A program made the position numbers and the translations under genes. A stretch of 26,365 bases of DNA. Source: Candidatus Woesearchaeota archaeon (lineage in GTDB: Archaea > Nanoarchaeota > Nanoarchaeia > Woesearchaeales > CALCXY01). Numbering within the stretch: position 1 is the stretch's first letter; every line of letters starts with the position of its first letter. The stretch is from the NCBI GenBank assembly GCA_030751555.1, contig JASMFX010000068.1:1-26365 (forward strand), written 5' to 3'. Under the pieces are notes generated by a model that saw only the letters and a program-made list of their open reading frames with translations, did no database searches and was not told where the DNA came from. Positions 8,113 to 15,137 of the stretch are shown in pieces.

Positions 8113-9099
8113 ATGAAGCCAAAAATCGTGTGTTTAGGTGGTGGAACAGGCCAGGCAGCTATCTTAGAGGGTTTAAAGAGCTCTGAATGCCATTTGACAG
8201 GTATTGTAGGTGTAACTGATAATGGAGGGTATTCTGGGAAGATAAGAGAAGCAATGGATATTCCTCAAGTAAGTGATTCTAGAAGTGTGTTGTCTAGTGT
8301 TGCTGATGATAATCTAGCAATAACCAAATTGATGAAATATAGGTTTACTGAAGGCGAACTTTCTGGTGTGAGTTTAGGAAGCTTGTTGTTGGCAGCTTTG
8401 ACAAGAATGGAAGGAGATTTTGGTAAGGCGCTTGAGAAGATGGCAAAACTTGTAGATGCAAAAGCAAAGGTATTGCCAGTGACTAACCAAAGCACACAGA
8501 TATGTGCTGAGTTATTGGATGGCAAAAAAATTGAAGGGGAATGGTCAATCATAAAAGAATCAAAGTCAAAGGTTAAAAGGCTTTATTTGATGGATAAGGC
8601 AAAGCCAGCAAAAGGTGTTTTGGAAGCACTAAAAGGAGCTGATATGATTGTGATAAGTCCGGGATCATTAAGGACAGGCATAATACCTATATTACTGGTT
8701 GAAGGGGTTGCTGATACGATCAAGAAGTCCAAGGCAAAGAAAGTATTTCTATGCAATATAATGACGCATCCTGGCCAAACGGATTATTTTACAGTGTCAA
8801 CCCATCTAGAGGAGATAAAAAAATATTGCAATTGTAAATTTGATTATGTTCTTGTAAATTCAGGGAAGCCTTCTGATGATCTGTTGAAAGTGTATGAAAA
8901 AGATAATGCTATGCCTGTTGTGATTGATGCTGTAAAAGAAAAAACAACTGTTATAATAGACAATTTTGTAGCTTTACTTGATCATACTCAGCTGATGCAA
9001 GTGAAGAGGGCATCAGGAAAAGACTTCTTTGAATGGCCTCATCTGATAAGGCATGACTCAAAGAAAGTTGCAAAGATATTGATGGAGCTGGTAAAATGA
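8113..9099 (+). CDS. yvcK: YvcK/GlmR-like amino-sugar regulator
   Basis: The 328-residue protein has the Rossmann-like fold of the CofD/YvcK superfamily: GGGTGQ at residues 9-14, VTDNGGYSGK at 34-43, the segment GVSLGSLLLAAL, KVLPVTNQS, VISPGSLRTGIIPILLV and CNIMTHPGQTDYFT. These features match YvcK (GlmR) rather than CofD of coenzyme F420 synthesis. Bacterial GlmR binds UDP-GlcNAc, stimulates GlmS when UDP-GlcNAc is low, and has reported uridylyltransferase activity. Here the gene leads an operon that contains glmS two genes downstream, which supports the same role. Its last codons overlap the next gene by 4 bases (ATGA). Confidence 0.88.
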   Translation: MKPKIVCLGGGTGQAAILEGLKSSECHLTGIVGVTDNGGYSGKIREAMDIPQVSDSRSVLSSVADDNLAITKLMKYRFTEGELSGVSLGSLLLAALTRMEGDFGKALEKMAKLVDAKAKVLPVTNQSTQICAELLDGKKIEGEWSIIKESKSKVKRLYLMDKAKPAKGVLEALKGADMIVISPGSLRTGIIPILLVEGVADTIKKSKAKKVFLCNIMTHPGQTDYFTVSTHLEEIKKYCNCKFDYVLVNSGKPSDDLLKVYEKDNAMPVVIDAVKEKTTVIIDNFVALLDHTQLMQVKRASGKDFFEWPHLIRHDSKKVAKILMELVK

Positions 9100-10889
9100 A
9101 GGCAGTACTAGTAGCGGCAGGATCTGGGACAAGGATAAAGCCTTATTCACTTACTAAGTCTAAAGTGTTGACAAAGTTTTTAGGCAAGGAATTGTTATTC
9201 TATCACATTGACGAATTTGTTGAGGTAGGGATAAAGGATATTGTTATAATTTGTAATAGGGATAATATAGATGAGATAAGGAAAGAGACAAAGAAGAAGT
9301 ACAAAAAAGTGAAGGTAAGCTTTGTACAGCAAGATATGCAATTGGGACCAGCGCATGCTATATACTGTGCAAAAAATCTGTTAAAGGATGATGATTTTTT
9401 TGTTTTCAAATTTGCTGATAGTATCCACGAGAAAGAGCTGATAGGAGAGTTGCTAAAGTGTTTTGAAAAAGGTGATTGTGATGGAGCAATAACTTTGAGG
9501 CATGTTAAGGACACAAGAAGGTATGGGATAGCAAGGTTGGAAGGTGACAAGGTTGTAGAGGTTATTGAAAAGCCAGAGAAAAATCCTCCTTCTGATCTTG
9601 GTCTAGTAGGATTGGCTATTTTAAAGACAAAGGTGTTTTTTGATGGTATTGAAAAAGAGAACTTATATTTAGGAAAGAAAGAACTGCCCCTTCCAGAGTA
9701 TATACTGCAAGAAGGTGGAAATCTGAATTATTGGGTTTTCAAGGGAAAAAGAGCAGATGTTGGAAAGCCATGGGATATACTTTTTACTAATAAACTCTTG
9801 CTCAAAAGATTTGGGAGTAGAAAGGAGAGTAGGAAAATAGCAAGAAGTGCAAAGATTGGAAAGAACTGCTATATCGGGAAAAAAGCAGTGATTGAAAAAA
9901 ATGTAGTTATTAAAAATTATGCCAGTGTTGAAGGGAAGGTTGGTGAGGGAAGTGTTATTGATGGATCAGTTATTATGGAAAGCAGTGTTATTGGAGCGAA
10001 TTGTCGGATAAGCTCGAGCGTTATTGGTAAGAATAATATTATTGGTAATGGGTGTAAAACAAAAACCAATGCAACTAAAGTATTCATCAAGGATCATTAT
10101 GAAGAGCCTCCTGTCAAAAAGTTAGGACTTTTTACTGGGGACAATGTCAGGCTTATGGATGATATCAAATCTGAGGGTGGGAAAATTGTCTATCCTCATA
10201 AAACCATCAAGACTGCATTAGATAGGGATTATTTAGTTAGGGCTGTTATTTTTGATGCAGACAATACTCTTTATAACACCAGACAGGTTGCTCCAAAGGC
10301 AGATATGGCTGCTATGGATTTTTTTGCTAAACAAGGCAAGCTCAAGCCGAAAGAGCTTTACACATTTTGGAAGGAAACAATTGTGAAACCTCTTCTAACT
10401 GAGACAGATCCTCACAAGCGTCATAGAAGATACTCATATGAATTATTAGCTAAAGAGTATAAGCTCAAGAATAGTGAAGCTGCTTTTCAGTGCGCTCTCT
10501 CTAATTTGCTTAGACACATTGCACTCTTCCCCAACGTGGGGCAAATATTATCTAAACTTAAAGGATATACTTTAGCCATCATTAGTGAGGATCCAAGCGA
10601 TGTTTTAATACCCAAGATCAAAAGACTTGGGATTGACAAACATTTCCAGTTAATCTTAACATCAGACAGTGTTGGCAAGATGAAGCCTTGCAAGGAATAT
10701 ATTGATATTGCAATGAAGGCTCTTTGGATGTGTCCTTATGAGTGTGTTTTTATTGGTGATTCATATGAAAAGGATTTGGCAATACCTCAGGAATTAGGTG
10801 CTAAAACTATTATCCTTGGTGAAAAAGGAAAAATCAATTATGCAATTAAGGATTTTAAGGAGATATTGGAAATTTTGGAGGAAATGTAG
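9096..10889 (+). CDS. GlmU-like nucleotidyltransferase / hexapeptide / HAD phosphatase fusion
   Basis: Three domains sit in 597 residues. Residues 1-235 are a sugar-1-phosphate nucleotidyltransferase (AAGSGTRIKPYS with the K-x-K that follows; FADS near 106; EKPEKNPPSDLGLVG). Residues 245-330 are left-handed beta-helix hexapeptide coils. Residues 382-597 are a HAD hydrolase with all motifs: FDADNT (D387, D389), a Ser in IISED, a Lys in KMKPC, and GDSYEKD (D555). The first two parts look like archaeal GlmU (GlcNAc-1-P to UDP-GlcNAc). After the coils, where archaeal GlmU has an HLGA-x-x-GDN-type acetyltransferase segment, this one reads KLGLFTGDN and has lost the following Gly-rich coil. Acetyltransferase activity is therefore doubtful. 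The HAD substrate is unknown, perhaps a sugar phosphate. The gene overlaps yvcK by 4 bases and directly abuts glmS. Confidence 0.87.
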   Translation: MKAVLVAAGSGTRIKPYSLTKSKVLTKFLGKELLFYHIDEFVEVGIKDIVIICNRDNIDEIRKETKKKYKKVKVSFVQQDMQLGPAHAIYCAKNLLKDDDFFVFKFADSIHEKELIGELLKCFEKGDCDGAITLRHVKDTRRYGIARLEGDKVVEVIEKPEKNPPSDLGLVGLAILKTKVFFDGIEKENLYLGKKELPLPEYILQEGGNLNYWVFKGKRADVGKPWDILFTNKLLLKRFGSRKESRKIARSAKIGKNCYIGKKAVIEKNVVIKNYASVEGKVGEGSVIDGSVIMESSVIGANCRISSSVIGKNNIIGNGCKTKTNATKVFIKDHYEEPPVKKLGLFTGDNVRLMDDIKSEGGKIVYPHKTIKTALDRDYLVRAVIFDADNTLYNTRQVAPKADMAAMDFFAKQGKLKPKELYTFWKETIVKPLLTETDPHKRHRRYSYELLAKEYKLKNSEAAFQCALSNLLRHIALFPNVGQILSKLKGYTLAIISEDPSDVLIPKIKRLGIDKHFQLILTSDSVGKMKPCKEYIDIAMKALWMCPYECVFIGDSYEKDLAIPQELGAKTIILGEKGKINYAIKDFKEILEILEEM

Positions 10890-12692
10890 ATGTGTGGCAT
10901 AATTGGTGTAAAGACGAGTAACAATAATGTGGGAGAAATTCTTGTAGATGGTCTTAAGAAACTAGAATATAGAGGATATGATTCAGCAGGACTTGCGGTT
11001 ATAAAAGAAGGTACTATTCAGGTTAAAAAAGATGTTGGTAGGATAGTAGCAGTCAATAAGAAACTAAAACTTACTAAAGTAACTGGTAATATTGGACTAG
11101 GGCATACTAGATGGTCGACTTGTGGTAAAGTGACAAAAGAAAACGCTCATCCCCATACGAGCTGTGATGGGAAAATTGCTGTTGTTCATAACGGAATTAT
11201 TGAAAATTACCGGATCCTTAAGGAACTTCTTATTAAAAAGGGTCACAAATTCACTTCGCAAACAGATTCTGAGGTTATTGCTCATCTTATTGAAGAGGCA
11301 TTAAAAAAAGAAAAGAATTTCAAGAAAGCAGCATTAATTGCAATACAACAATTAAAGGGAATGTATGCAATCGTGATAATAAAAAATGATACTGATGAGA
11401 TGATCGGTGTAAGAAGAGGATCTCCATTACTTGTTGGTATGGGAAAAAATGAGTTCTTTTTAAGCTCTGATGTTAATTCGTTTTTGTCGTATACCAATAA
11501 AGTAGTTATCTTAGATGATAATGAGATGGTAAGTATAACTGATAAGGTGGTTATAGAAAACATTGTCGAGAACAGGAAGGTAGATTATCAAGTGCAAAAA
11601 TTTGATGTAAAAGGGATTAAAGCTGAACTTGGAAAGTATCAGCACTTTATGCTTAAGGAGATTTATGAACAGTCTACAACATTGAAGCATACTTTCACAA
11701 AGATAAGCAAGCAATTGAAGAAGTTAAGATTAAAACCTTTTAACAGGGTTGTAACTGTTTGCTGTGGTACTGCGTATTATGCAACTCTTACAGGAAGTTA
11801 TTTTTTTGAGCGGTTTTTGCGATTGCCTGTGGATGTGCAATATGCATCTGAGTTTCGGTACAGGAATCCTGTTGTGGATGAAAAAACACTAGTGATTGCG
11901 GTTTCTCAATCAGGTGAGACTGCAGATACTTTGGAAGCTGTAAGAGAGGCAAAGAAAAAGGGAGCTTTTATAGTTTCAATTTGCAATGTTTCTCATAGCA
12001 CCTTGGTTCGGGAGTCTGATTTTACTTTGCATACTCAAGCTGGGACTGAGATTGGTGTTGCATCTACTAAAGCATTTACAAGTCAGTTGCTTACGTTACT
12101 GCTTTTTGCAATTCACTTTGCTAAGCATCGTCAGGAATTGTCAGCTGATGAAATTAAAGTTTATAATAAGGAGATTAATCAATTGCCTTCACTTGTTGAG
12201 AAGGTTTTGAAAAAATATGATGATCTTATGAAGATTGCGGAAAAATACTCTCAGTATCACAACTTTCTGTTTTTGGGAAGGGGTTTTTTATATCCTATTG
12301 CACTGGAAGGTGCATTAAAGCTGAAAGAGATTTCCTATATTCATGCTGAAGGACAGTGTGCAGCAGAGCTCAAGCATGGTCCGATTGCGCTTATTGATAA
12401 GGATATGCCTTGTGTGTTTTTGGCTCTCAAGGATAAGCTTTATGATAAAGTGTTAATCAATATGGAAGAGGTTAGATTGAGAGGTGGCAAGATTATTGCT
12501 ATTGCTACTGAGGGAGATAAAGACATAAAGAAACTAGCAGATGATGTTATCTACTTGCCTAAGGTATCAGATGAGGTAAGTCCGATTGTGGCGATACTAC
12601 CTCTTCAAATACTTGCTTATCAGATTGCTCTGCGTCGTGGTTGCGATATTGATAAGCCAAGGAATCTAGCAAAGGTGGTGACTGTAGAATGA
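10890..12692 (+). CDS. glmS: Glutamine-fructose-6-phosphate aminotransferase
   Basis: The 600-residue enzyme converts fructose-6-phosphate and glutamine to glucosamine-6-phosphate, the first step toward UDP-GlcNAc. The N-terminal glutaminase domain starts MCGIIG with Cys2 as nucleophile after Met removal. It contains YRGYDSAG, GHTRWST and VVHNGIIENY. Two SIS isomerase domains follow, with SQSGETADT, GTEIGVASTKAF, FLGRG, ALKLKEISYIHAEG and ELKHGPIAL. The C-terminus PRNLAKVVTVE is the usual one, with N for the common G. Small departures (GTAYY instead of GTSYH, AEGQCAAE instead of AEG-x-x-AGE) look tolerable. GGAGG at 10877-10881 provides the ribosome site. The length is normal. Confidence 0.97.
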   Translation: MCGIIGVKTSNNNVGEILVDGLKKLEYRGYDSAGLAVIKEGTIQVKKDVGRIVAVNKKLKLTKVTGNIGLGHTRWSTCGKVTKENAHPHTSCDGKIAVVHNGIIENYRILKELLIKKGHKFTSQTDSEVIAHLIEEALKKEKNFKKAALIAIQQLKGMYAIVIIKNDTDEMIGVRRGSPLLVGMGKNEFFLSSDVNSFLSYTNKVVILDDNEMVSITDKVVIENIVENRKVDYQVQKFDVKGIKAELGKYQHFMLKEIYEQSTTLKHTFTKISKQLKKLRLKPFNRVVTVCCGTAYYATLTGSYFFERFLRLPVDVQYASEFRYRNPVVDEKTLVIAVSQSGETADTLEAVREAKKKGAFIVSICNVSHSTLVRESDFTLHTQAGTEIGVASTKAFTSQLLTLLLFAIHFAKHRQELSADEIKVYNKEINQLPSLVEKVLKKYDDLMKIAEKYSQYHNFLFLGRGFLYPIALEGALKLKEISYIHAEGQCAAELKHGPIALIDKDMPCVFLALKDKLYDKVLINMEEVRLRGGKIIAIATEGDKDIKKLADDVIYLPKVSDEVSPIVAILPLQILAYQIALRRGCDIDKPRNLAKVVTVE

Positions 12693-13159
12693 AAGCCAGG
12701 AAAGCAACTAAAAAGGATGCAGCAGGAGTTGCAAAGGTATTGATTGATGCTTATAATATTGATACCCTCAAAGAGGGGAAAGAGGCTTTCTTGACCTGGT
12801 TGGATGAGAATCAGGAGTTCATTGTTGTTGAGGACGCAGGAGAGATTGCAGGGATTGCATCATGGACTATACATGATCTGCCAAAACATGAGTTAGCTGA
12901 GTTGAATAAGATTGCTGTTTTGAAAAAGTTTAAGGGAAAAGGTCATGCTAGGACTTTATTTGAAGAGATTGTTAAGGAGATTAAGAAGTTTTACAAGTCT
13001 AAGGGGTTTAATCTTCGGAAGTTGTATTTATTGACTCATAAGTCCAATGGTCGTGCCAGGCACTTCTATGAGAAGTTAGGTTTTATTTATGAAACTGAAT
13101 TAGTTGATCATTATTATCATGGTGAGAATGAGTGCGTTTATAGTGTGTTTTTTAGGTAA
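12689..13159 (+). CDS. GNAT-family N-acetyltransferase
   Basis: The 156-residue protein has the GNAT fold: strand IVVEDAGEIAGIASWT, then the strand LNKIAVLKKFKGKGHARTLFEE with the acetyl-CoA pyrophosphate loop K-F-K-G-K-G-H-A at about 80-87. It ends with RARHFYEKLGFIYETEL. Its ATG overlaps the glmS stop by 4 bases, so it is the fourth gene of the amino-sugar operon. Because the GlmU-like fusion seems to lack a working acetyltransferase site, this enzyme could acetylate glucosamine-6-phosphate or glucosamine-1-phosphate. That substrate is inference from position. It could instead be a protein or small-molecule acetyltransferase. Confidence 0.88.
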   Translation: MKARKATKKDAAGVAKVLIDAYNIDTLKEGKEAFLTWLDENQEFIVVEDAGEIAGIASWTIHDLPKHELAELNKIAVLKKFKGKGHARTLFEEIVKEIKKFYKSKGFNLRKLYLLTHKSNGRARHFYEKLGFIYETELVDHYYHGENECVYSVFFR

Positions 13160-13250
13160 TTCTTGTTATGTTCTCGAGCGTTAATGAGGATATTGATTAG
13201 TTCTAAAGGAAATTCCTCCCCAATAAATTACGTGCACATTTTAACGAAAA

Positions 13251-13259
13251 ATTTAAATA
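13251..13259 (+). promoter_or_regulatory. TATA box for the Fic gene
   Basis: ATTTAAATA centred 27 bases before the ATG at 13282, predicting a leaderless message. Confidence 0.7.
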
Positions 13260-13281
13260 GTAGTGTGCCCATACATCCTCT

Positions 13282-14226
13282 ATGACATACGTTGAGACCA
13301 TTAAAAGAGGAAATAAAAAATATTACTATCTTACAAAAAACATTAGAGTTGGTACTAACAAATGGAAGAAGATTAGAGTTTACATTGGAGATAAAAAACC
13401 AACAAAGGCAGATGTTAGGAAGTACGCCCAAGAGATTGAAAAAAGAGCAGAGAAAGAAGGTTTAACAAAATCTGAGTATTCTTATTTGTCAAATGAAGAT
13501 GCAGAGATACTTCAAGATTTGAAAGAAGGTTATAAAACATGGTTACGAAAGACTCCTGAAAGTCTAAGAAAGAATCTTTATGATGATTTTGTAATTAGAT
13601 TTACATACAATACTAATGCTATTGAAGGTAATAGGCTTACCCTAAGACAAACTGCTCTTATTCTCAAAGATAAAGTAATTCCTTCAGGAGTACGAGCATC
13701 TGACTATCATGAAGCTGTGAATGGGAAGGAATGTTTAGAATTCCTAAAATCATACAAAGGCGAATTAAACAGCACATTGTTAGAGAAAGTAAATGGAATT
13801 TTAACAAAGCATACAGATGTTGTTTATGGCGGGAGAATACGATTTTTTGATGTTAAAATTGAAGGTTCAAAACATGTTCCCCCTCTAAATGAAGAAGTAA
13901 AGAAACATTTATTGAATATGTATAAATGGTATGGTGCAAATAAGAATAAATTGCACACTTTTGTATTAGCAACAATGATCCATGTAAGGATTACATGGAT
14001 TCATCCGTTTGAGGATGGTAATGGTAGGACGGCTCGTGCTATAATGAATTGGCTTCTTATGAAAAAGGGGTATCCAATGTTTTTTATTCCATTTGACAAG
14101 AGAGAAGAATATTACATGAATTTAGAGGAAGCTGATAAAGGGAATCATAAGAAATATGTTTCTCACATGTTAAGGTTAATTATTGATCAAGTAAGAAGTT
14201 ATGGGCACAAAAAGAAGAAAGAATAG
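13282..14226 (+). CDS. fic: Fic-domain protein (probable AMP-transferase) with inhibitory motif
   Basis: The 314-residue protein carries the full Fic active-site motif HPFEDGNGRTAR at 241-252, with His241 as catalytic base. N-terminal to the domain is TNAIEGN at 111-117, which fits the (S/T)-x-x-x-E-(G/N) inhibitory helix; Glu115 would block ATP, so the enzyme is probably self-inhibited. GGRIRFFDVKI at about 183-193 is the usual loop of large Fic proteins. Residues 1-60 form a basic beta-hairpin (KYYYLTKNIRVG, KKIRVYIG) plus helix, common in archaeal Fic proteins and possibly nucleic-acid or target binding. Family activity is AMP transfer to hydroxyl side chains. No antitoxin gene is adjacent; inhibition seems built in. 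Confidence 0.92.
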   Translation: MTYVETIKRGNKKYYYLTKNIRVGTNKWKKIRVYIGDKKPTKADVRKYAQEIEKRAEKEGLTKSEYSYLSNEDAEILQDLKEGYKTWLRKTPESLRKNLYDDFVIRFTYNTNAIEGNRLTLRQTALILKDKVIPSGVRASDYHEAVNGKECLEFLKSYKGELNSTLLEKVNGILTKHTDVVYGGRIRFFDVKIEGSKHVPPLNEEVKKHLLNMYKWYGANKNKLHTFVLATMIHVRITWIHPFEDGNGRTARAIMNWLLMKKGYPMFFIPFDKREEYYMNLEEADKGNHKKYVSHMLRLIIDQVRSYGHKKKKE

Positions 14227-14242
14227 TTTGTATGGGCACAAA
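14200..14242 (+). repeat. Pair of 12-bp direct repeats at the Fic 3' end
   Basis: TATGGGCACAAA occurs at 14200-14211 (inside the last Fic codons) and again at 14231-14242 (after the stop), 31 bases apart. Exact and in AT-rich surroundings, but too short to prove a mobile insertion. Confidence 0.4.
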
Positions 14243-14284
14243 TTCACCATTGGCATTAACCAAAAATTAATGTGGGGATTTAAT

Positions 14285-15040
14285 TCATCTTTTAGCAAGA
14301 GCCCACATAACATCAAAATACTTTCTGAAGGAATTTGCAACAGTGTTGTCACGAATCAAAATGACCATGGGTTTTTTTCTTAGAATGACAATCATAGTCT
14401 TATCTTTCCAAATGTTAATTTCAGCGGGAGTTGTATGTTGCATATGTCTTATTTCGTTCAATTTTGGTCGTTTTAATGTCTCTTGAATATTCCCTCTAGC
14501 TGATTCATTAAAAATAATCTTCTGTTTGATTCTTGTTTTCGCTAATGCAATAGCATGCCTATTAAAGAAATTTCTTACTTTCTCCTCATCTTCCCCTTTG
14601 CTTGCGCCGAACACATAATTTTTATCTCCTTTCTTAAGTGTTTTTCTCATCATGCCATACACTGTTTCCATCCCTTTCCAACCACGAAATATTTCTGCCT
14701 CGGTTTCATCTCCAACTAATTGTTGTTTTAGTTTCAGATCAGGGAGGATATCTTTAATATTATTTTCCTGGGAATCGATCTTTCTTTTTTTCTCCTGCAT
14801 GAAATCTAGCAGCCTATCTGGATTAACAGCCTTGAAGTGTTTGGTATTGGCCTCAATTATATGGCTGACCAATCCTTTCTCAGCCAAACGTTCTAGGGCA
14901 TCATACACTTTAGAGGTGTGGATGCCTGTTTTCTTGATAATCTTACCAGTACTGGTTAATCCTACTTCAAGAAGAGCTAGGTATACTTTTACCTCATTCT
15001 TGGTTAAGCCAATAGTTTCAAGCGTTGTTTCTATTTCCAT
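14285..15040 (-). CDS. TrmB-family transcriptional regulator
   Basis: The 251-residue protein begins with the TrmB winged helix: ETIGLTKNEVKVYLALLEVG, then TGKIIKKTGIHTSKVYDALE as helix-turn-helix, and the wing KGLVSHIIEANTKHFKAVNP. A short coiled helix (FMQEKKRKIDSQENNI) follows. The C-terminal half is a phospholipase-D-like sensor fold with IFRGWKGMETVY, and it ends YFDVMWALAKR as is typical. Relatives control sugar uptake and metabolism genes in archaea, with sugars as effectors. The gene is divergent from the SGNH hydrolase, and a strong palindrome lies between the two TATA boxes. It converges with the Fic gene, 58 bases apart. Effector and regulon are not known. Confidence 0.88.
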   Translation of the reverse strand: MEIETTLETIGLTKNEVKVYLALLEVGLTSTGKIIKKTGIHTSKVYDALERLAEKGLVSHIIEANTKHFKAVNPDRLLDFMQEKKRKIDSQENNIKDILPDLKLKQQLVGDETEAEIFRGWKGMETVYGMMRKTLKKGDKNYVFGASKGEDEEKVRNFFNRHAIALAKTRIKQKIIFNESARGNIQETLKRPKLNEIRHMQHTTPAEINIWKDKTMIVILRKKPMVILIRDNTVANSFRKYFDVMWALAKR

Positions 15041-15062
15041 TTTGCTTAATTAACCTTTTTCC

Positions 15063-15072
15063 TACTTAAATC
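15063..15072 (-). promoter_or_regulatory. TATA box for the TrmB-type regulator gene
   Basis: Minus-strand GATTTAAGTA centred 27 bases before the ATG at 15040. Confidence 0.65.
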
Positions 15073-15078
15073 TTTCTA

Positions 15079-15103
15079 TTCTTCCTCCTGAGGGGAGGAA
15101 TAA
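15079..15103. promoter_or_regulatory. Palindrome between divergent TrmB and hydrolase promoters, candidate operator
   Basis: TTCCTCC at 15082-15088 and GGAGGAA at 15094-15100 are perfect inverted arms around TGAGG. With one mismatch the symmetry extends three more bases on each side. The centre is about 24 bases from the regulator's TATA box and 19 from the hydrolase's. It is GC-rich in an AT-rich spacer, so chance is less likely. Binding by the TrmB-type protein is inference. Confidence 0.6.
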
Positions 15104-15113
15104 CTATTAAATA
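15104..15113 (+). promoter_or_regulatory. TATA box for the SGNH hydrolase gene
   Basis: CTATTAAATA centred about 28 bases before the ATG at 15138; leaderless start predicted. Confidence 0.6.
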
Positions 15114-15137
15114 CTTGCTTGTCGCTACTAAGTAATT

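Noticed and set aside
8113..9099. CofD (2-phospho-lactate transferase for coenzyme F420)
   Set aside because: The conserved blocks and operon partners match YvcK/GlmR; no other F420 genes are present in the window.
13282..14226. Fic as half of a toxin-antitoxin pair
   Set aside because: No small antitoxin gene is adjacent, and the inhibitory motif lies within the same protein.
14201..14383. A 60-codon frame at the end of the Fic gene
   Set aside because: It begins inside Fic codons, is not protein-like and runs antisense into the TrmB-type gene.
14652..15053. A 133-codon plus-strand frame opposite the TrmB-type regulator
   Set aside because: Antisense shadow of a clear winged-helix protein; no promoter.
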